DNA of 64,000 bases from Podocnemis expansa. Taxonomy: Eukaryota > Chordata > Testudines > Podocnemididae. The stretch lies in contig ML681991.1 in assembly GCA_007922195.1 (NCBI GenBank), positions 43,292,905-43,356,904 of the forward strand, written 5' to 3'. A program made the position numbers and the translations under genes. The notes under the pieces are model-generated. The model had not been told where the DNA came from, ran no database searches, and worked only from the letters and a program-made list of their open reading frames with translations. Positions 59,705 to 64,000 of the stretch are shown here, piece after piece. The number at the start of each line of letters is the position of its first letter. Position 1 is the first letter of the stretch.

Positions 59705-61225
59705 AATCAGTTAGCTCCAGGAAATAAAACAAGGAAGATTTGCTTTAGATTGCTGTACAACGTATCTGGACCGATGCAGCCATGAGCTGCTGTGCTTAGT
59801 TTAAAAGATATACCACTGCCCATGGCATTTTGTCACATTGCATGGTGACACTAAATCAATCTGATCAAAGTCCCTGCGCCTGAGAAGCTGTCTGCTTTGC
59901 TGCTAAGCACTGGGACACTGTTAATCTTGCAATGTGTCTGTGTCAAATATTAGTTTTTCTGTCTTCTGGGCCTGGTCCTCTTCCCATGCCAGCACATCGG
60001 ACCCTGGCAACACTGCTGGGCCTGCCCTGTGGAGATGTGGAATCACCCGCACTCAGGGAGGATCTGAAACTCAAGGTGATGGAGAACATACCCCCTCCTT
60101 GCTAACCTGGTCCAGAGATTCAGTTCCCTGTCCGCACATTGCTTTGTGCTTTCTTTCTGGTCAGCATCCAGCTATTAGAACGTGTCATGTGTTTGTCTCT
60201 GCAAGTAAAGAGACGTTTCTGCCGGAGTGAAGAGCCCTTGAACTGCTGCCTCGCTGTCCGTGATTCACACACTTCTGCCTTTGCTAGGGGTGAACACAGG
60301 ATCTTGGTTCACAGTGCTGCCAGCCAGATTCTCAGCTACTGCAAGTCACTGTAGCTCCATGGGCTTCAAGAGAGCCACAGCAATACATGTCAGCTGAGGA
60401 GCTGGTCCCATAGAAGGTGTGCTCGTCCCTGCACTGTGGGATCAATGACACCAACCTTCTCCATAAAGTGCTTTGAAGTTGATAGGTGAAAAGTGCTGGA
60501 GAAGAGCTAGAGGTTTCACTCTACTCATTACTGCTGTGTGTCCCAAGCAGATCATGGCCTTCCTGCCCCACGTGCCTTTTCCTTCTGACAAGGGAAAGCA
60601 GCCAGGTGAGCTGTGGTGCTGAGGAAGCACAGCAGGAAGGCTGCTGTCGTGCTTTGCAGATGAACCAGAGTGGAAAAGAGCAGCAGGGCCAGGATTTTTC
60701 TGCCATACACAGAATGGAGATTCCCAGCACAGTGTGGCTGACTGTGGCTCCACTGCAAGCCAGTGGCATTCCCACAGCACCCCCTTGCACCCATCTGCTA
60801 GCACAGGTTAATGGAATGTCTGCAGGCTGGGCCTCAGGAAATGCACCTGGGATTCAGCAGGTCTAACAGAACAAGCTGGCCTTTCCCTGGAAACGAGCTC
60901 TGACCAGGAACTTGACTTGTGTTACTCATTCCTACCCAGCTCCTCCCTGGCGAGTAAATCCCACCCTTCCTTGGCTGCTGCCAGCATTGCAGTGGTCAGT
61001 GTGTGGTCTTGCAGTGCCCTGCATCCAGATCCAGTGTTGCTCCCCTCCAGGTTTTGCAGGAGCTCCCGGAGATGGTTGGAAAGGGGCAGCTGTTCATTTT
61101 CTCCACAAAGGTCTCCCCCAGCAATAGCTCAACAGCCCCTGAACACAGCATCCAGAAAGGCCTCCCCATACAACCCCTCCTAGCCCAGCCTTCAGCCCCT
61201 CCACCCTATGCAGTGACAGCACAAC
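59705..61225. other. Intergenic, no gene recognised
   Basis: No transposon ends or phase-consistent exons supported. One exon-like acceptor (tttctttctggtcag near 60160) has no good partner. Confidence 0.35.
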
Positions 61226-61242
61226 GAGCAGTAGGGAGGAGC

Positions 61243-61510
61243 CGTGTTAGTCTAGTCCAGCAAAAAAAACCTCAAGGAGTCCTGTGGCACTTAAAGACTA
61301 ACAGATTTATTTTTCGCATGAGCTTTTGTGGGAGAAAATTCCACTTTGTCAGATGCTTTGAAGATGAGGGAACTTTTTGTAAATTCCCTCATCTTCAAAG
61401 CGTCTGATGAAGTGGGATTTTCTCCCACAAAATCTCATGCAAAAAATAAATCTGTTAGTCTTTAAGTGCCACAGGATTCCTTGGTGTTTTTTTGTTTTGT
61501 TTTTGTTCCC
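61243..61510. mobile_element. Head-to-head Penelope 3' ends with 14-bp target duplication
   Basis: CAGTAGGGAGGAGC occurs at 61229-61242 and again at 61511-61524. Between them are two Penelope 3' tails in opposite orientation: left arm from ccgtgttagtctagtccagc to tttgaagatgagggaa, right arm from ttccctcatcttcaaagcgt to taagtgccacaggattcctt. They meet near 61375-61383. The arms are close to identical, so it is a young, single insertion event. Confidence 0.88.
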
Positions 61511-61529
61511 CAGTAGGGAGGAGCAATCC

Positions 61530-62680
61530 TGGCCCTTCCTCAGCAGCAGGCCACAAACCTGCTCCCAGGAGAGAGAGCACAGGGATGTGCCTGCCCCCCC
61601 TTCCACTGTCTTTCATGGGGCACAAGCCCACTGCATTGCTCTGATATGGTACACCCATGGCATTAGCAGACGGAAGCCTGGAGCGTCCCTGCAAAAGATT
61701 AGCCGGGGATGTGGCGAGCAGGGATTTCCCAAACATCCCCCCTAGACCCCCTCTGAATTTCCCAACACCCCCCAGTTGTCAGCGAATAACAGTGTTGTAC
61801 CAATTTAGCGAGCACTCCCAACACCACCTCCCCCAACAAACACACACACCTCCCCTAATTTCAAGTCCTGGGGGAGCTGCTGGTGGTGAGGGAGTGTTAA
61901 ACTCACTCGCAAAGCTCTGCCTTTGCTCAGTGAACCCCAGTGCGGTGAACACCTGATGCAGCAACAAAACTCCATACAGCCACTGGGCCAGGGCCCCCTC
62001 TGGACAGTGAAGCTCTAGGAAACAAACCTCACATTCTTGCACTAAATTACTCAGACACCACCATCCTTATTGGACCCTGCCTCATCCAGCTCCCGCTGCA
62101 CAGGGGCCTGGATTCCACCATTGCCATAACCTAAGGCCAGGGTACAAGGACAGCCTGAGCCTGCCTCCCCGGAGCATGTGTGTGGGCCAGCAGGAGGTCT
62201 GCACAAAAAGTGTCAGGTGCCTGGAGCCAGCATCCATAGCTACCCACTCTCCTTTAACCCTATCACGATTCCTGCCCTTTCTTTCTCTTCTTCCTGTACT
62301 TCTTCTTTTCCCCCGTTTCTCTCCTCCTTCCTTCCCTCTCCAGTTTCTGCCTCCTGGTGGGTATCATTCCCATCCCCATCCCAGTCCACCACTAGAAACA
62401 GTCAGTGCTGCCACTTAACGTGATTCATGAATGAGGGAGAGGAAACTCACATCTCTCATAGTCATTGGCTCAGGCTGCCTGCAGACTCAGGCAGCCATTC
62501 CTGCATTAGCTGCCTTCCAGGCACATGTGGCAGATTTATTTGCAATCTCAAACATAAGGCAGCTGCAATTCTGACAATGCTACCTGAGCTGCAAAACTAC
62601 ATGGTATGGGCCAAAGTTGCCTGGGTCTGTACGACTGACCCTCCACGACAGCACTTTTCTGCCTGGAGGTCCCAAAACCA
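61530..62680. other. Intergenic, no gene recognised
   Basis: Includes a pyrimidine-rich tract at 62270-62345. Nothing else supported. Confidence 0.4.
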
Positions 62681-62687
62681 CTTGTAT

Positions 62688-63061
62688 CAGGGGTGCCAAA
62701 CTCATTTGCTACAGTAGGCCAGATTTGACTTAAATGTACTTCAAGTGGGTCGTATATGCCATCAGTCAAAATACTATGATATGCTCATGGCATTGCAGAG
62801 TACTGTGTATGTGAAACTGCACTCCATGATACCTCTCTCGCTCTCTGTTAGGGAGTGTGATCTCATGGAGCGCAGTCTTATATACCAAGATTTCCTTGAT
62901 GTCATGAGACCTGATGCTCTCCCAACATTGCAGAGTGCTGGGTATGCAAGACCACACACTTTCTCTCTCTCTCTGTTAGGGAGAGAGTGTGGTTCCCTCC
63001 CACCCACTGCAGTCACAGGCCAGATGGAAGAGGCTCCTCAGCCGCGTGTTTGACACCCCTG
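62688..63061. mobile_element. hAT-type element with target duplication and internal tandem repeat
   Basis: Ends caggggtgccaaactca and gtgtttgacacccctg are inverted repeats. Flanks acttgtat (62680-62687) and acttatat (63062-63069) agree at seven of eight bases. Inside, a segment of about 130 bp starting at cattgcagagtactgtgtat (about 62793) recurs at about 62926 (cattgcagagtgctgggtat). Both copies include ctctctgttagggag. Confidence 0.85.
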
Positions 63062-63507
63062 ACTTATATGAAAGGCATGTATATCCAGGAATCAGGTCAC
63101 ACACCACTGAAAGGCAGTCACCTCTGGGTTGGAATGCTGTTTAAGAGCACCCAGCAACACCACAACATTGCTGTGCAAGCTTTGACAGTTTAATTCATCT
63201 CTGTCCCTCTGTGTCTGCTCTACAGAGACTATATCAGTGTAGCTACACTTGCACGGCCCAGAGCATAGATGCAGACCACACAGGCAGAAGGGGTTTCCTG
63301 TCAGTGTAGGGACACCAGCTCCCCACACGATGGTAGCTATGTTGCCAGGAGGCCCTCTGTTGTCAGTGTAGCTGATTCCACACTGGGGGCCGTGGCGGTG
63401 TAAGCTATGGGGTGAGAGGAGTGGCACACCCCTTGACCAAATGCTACATTTCAGTGTGGTTGAGGCCTAGGCAAGTAGGTGGCAGCGTAAAGCACCTGCG
63501 ACTTTTA

Positions 63508-63870
63508 CAAAAATTCCAAAGGGGTCACCATCTTAGTCTAGTTCAGCAAAACAAACAAGGAATCCTGTGGCACTTTTAAAAACTAACAAATTTGTTTTTC
63601 ACATGATCTTTCATGGGTGAAGTCCCACTTTGTCAGAGGCCAGAAAGTGGGGGAAAAAACCATACAGTATGGGAGGGGAAGATCAATTTTGTGATTACAT
63701 TTCATGGCATTAGATCACATTACTTCATCAAATCAAACTAGTTGTATAGTGTCAAACAGCGTGCAACACTGTATCTGAAAGGGGTGAGGTTGAGAGAGGT
63801 GAGAATCACTGGTTGTAATGAAAAACCAAGGAGTACTATGGCTCTTTTAAAGACCCATTAGCTGGGCTCT
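63508..63870 (-). mobile_element. Penelope 3' end, minus strand, followed by a second tip in tandem
   Basis: Starts aaattccaaaggggtcacc, then aggaatcctgtggcactttt, and runs through the tail to gtgagaatcactggttgtaa near 63820, matching 25264-25560. A second minus-strand tip (accaaggagtactatggctc, then ttttaaagacccattag) follows directly at 63826-63870. Confidence 0.72.
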
Positions 63871-64000
63871 GTCTCCGTATGTTGCCATTTTGCCATGAGA
63901 GAGCATCGCTGTACTAGGGACTAGATCAGCTCCTACAGCATTTGTAACCACCATGATCTGACGTGCCACCACAGCTCTGCACTTCCATAGCTTCTCCTGC

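Noticed and set aside
60140..60195. Exon with acceptor tttctttctggtcag
   Set aside because: The only following donor is weak and no partner exon with matching phase was found.
56290..64000. HDAC8 3' exons, expected next to CITED1
   Set aside because: No frame on the minus strand resembles the histone deacetylase C terminus; the gene probably lies beyond the right edge.

Overview
The window is nuclear DNA of a land vertebrate. It has introns with GT/AG borders, CpG-island promoters, AATAAA poly(A) signals, and an interspersed repeat load of CR1 LINEs, Penelope-like elements (PLEs) and many short hAT-type and palindromic DNA transposons. That repeat mix, without Alu, L1 or bird-only features, suggests a non-avian sauropsid, most likely a turtle or crocodilian (inference). 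A run of 400 N at 17589-17988 is an assembly gap.

Three protein-coding genes can be supported. (1) On the plus strand, 972-7915, are the last six exons of a gene I do not recognise. The exons join in one open frame with matching phases, end in a stop, and are followed by a poly(A) signal at 7956; the 5' part lies off the left edge. (2) On the minus strand, 22077-36609, is a complete ribosomal protein S4 gene (RPS4X): seven coding exons, 263 codons, a 5'-TOP-like start in a CpG island and a poly(A) signal. Its 14.6 kb length comes largely from repeats in the introns, including a head-to-head Penelope pair in intron 5 and a CR1 with a nested hAT in intron 1. (3) On the minus strand, about 47914-55005, is CITED1: a non-coding first exon with a TATA box in a CpG island, a short second exon, and a third exon with the conserved CBP/p300-binding C terminus. 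RPS4X and CITED1 are neighbours on the same strand in mammals (human Xq13.1), so this is a conserved block. I do not see HDAC8, the next mammalian neighbour, inside the right edge.

Layout: 1-8 kb unknown gene with CR1 and hAT insertions in its introns; 8-10.7 kb minus-strand CR1; 10.7-19.6 kb intergenic with a Penelope remnant, hAT elements and the gap; 19.7-21.8 kb a CR1 with a long open reverse transcriptase frame; 22-36.8 kb RPS4X; 37-47 kb intergenic with two minisatellites; 47.1-47.6 kb a palindromic DNA element; 47.9-55.2 kb CITED1; 55.2-56.3 kb a fold-back array just upstream of the CITED1 promoter; 56.3-64 kb repeat-rich intergenic DNA.

No operon, CRISPR array, tRNA, rRNA or new defence-type system was found. 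The most interesting items are the unrecognised plus-strand gene, the repeated head-to-head (3' ends outward) Penelope insertions, one with a clear 14-bp target duplication, and the fold-back array beside CITED1.
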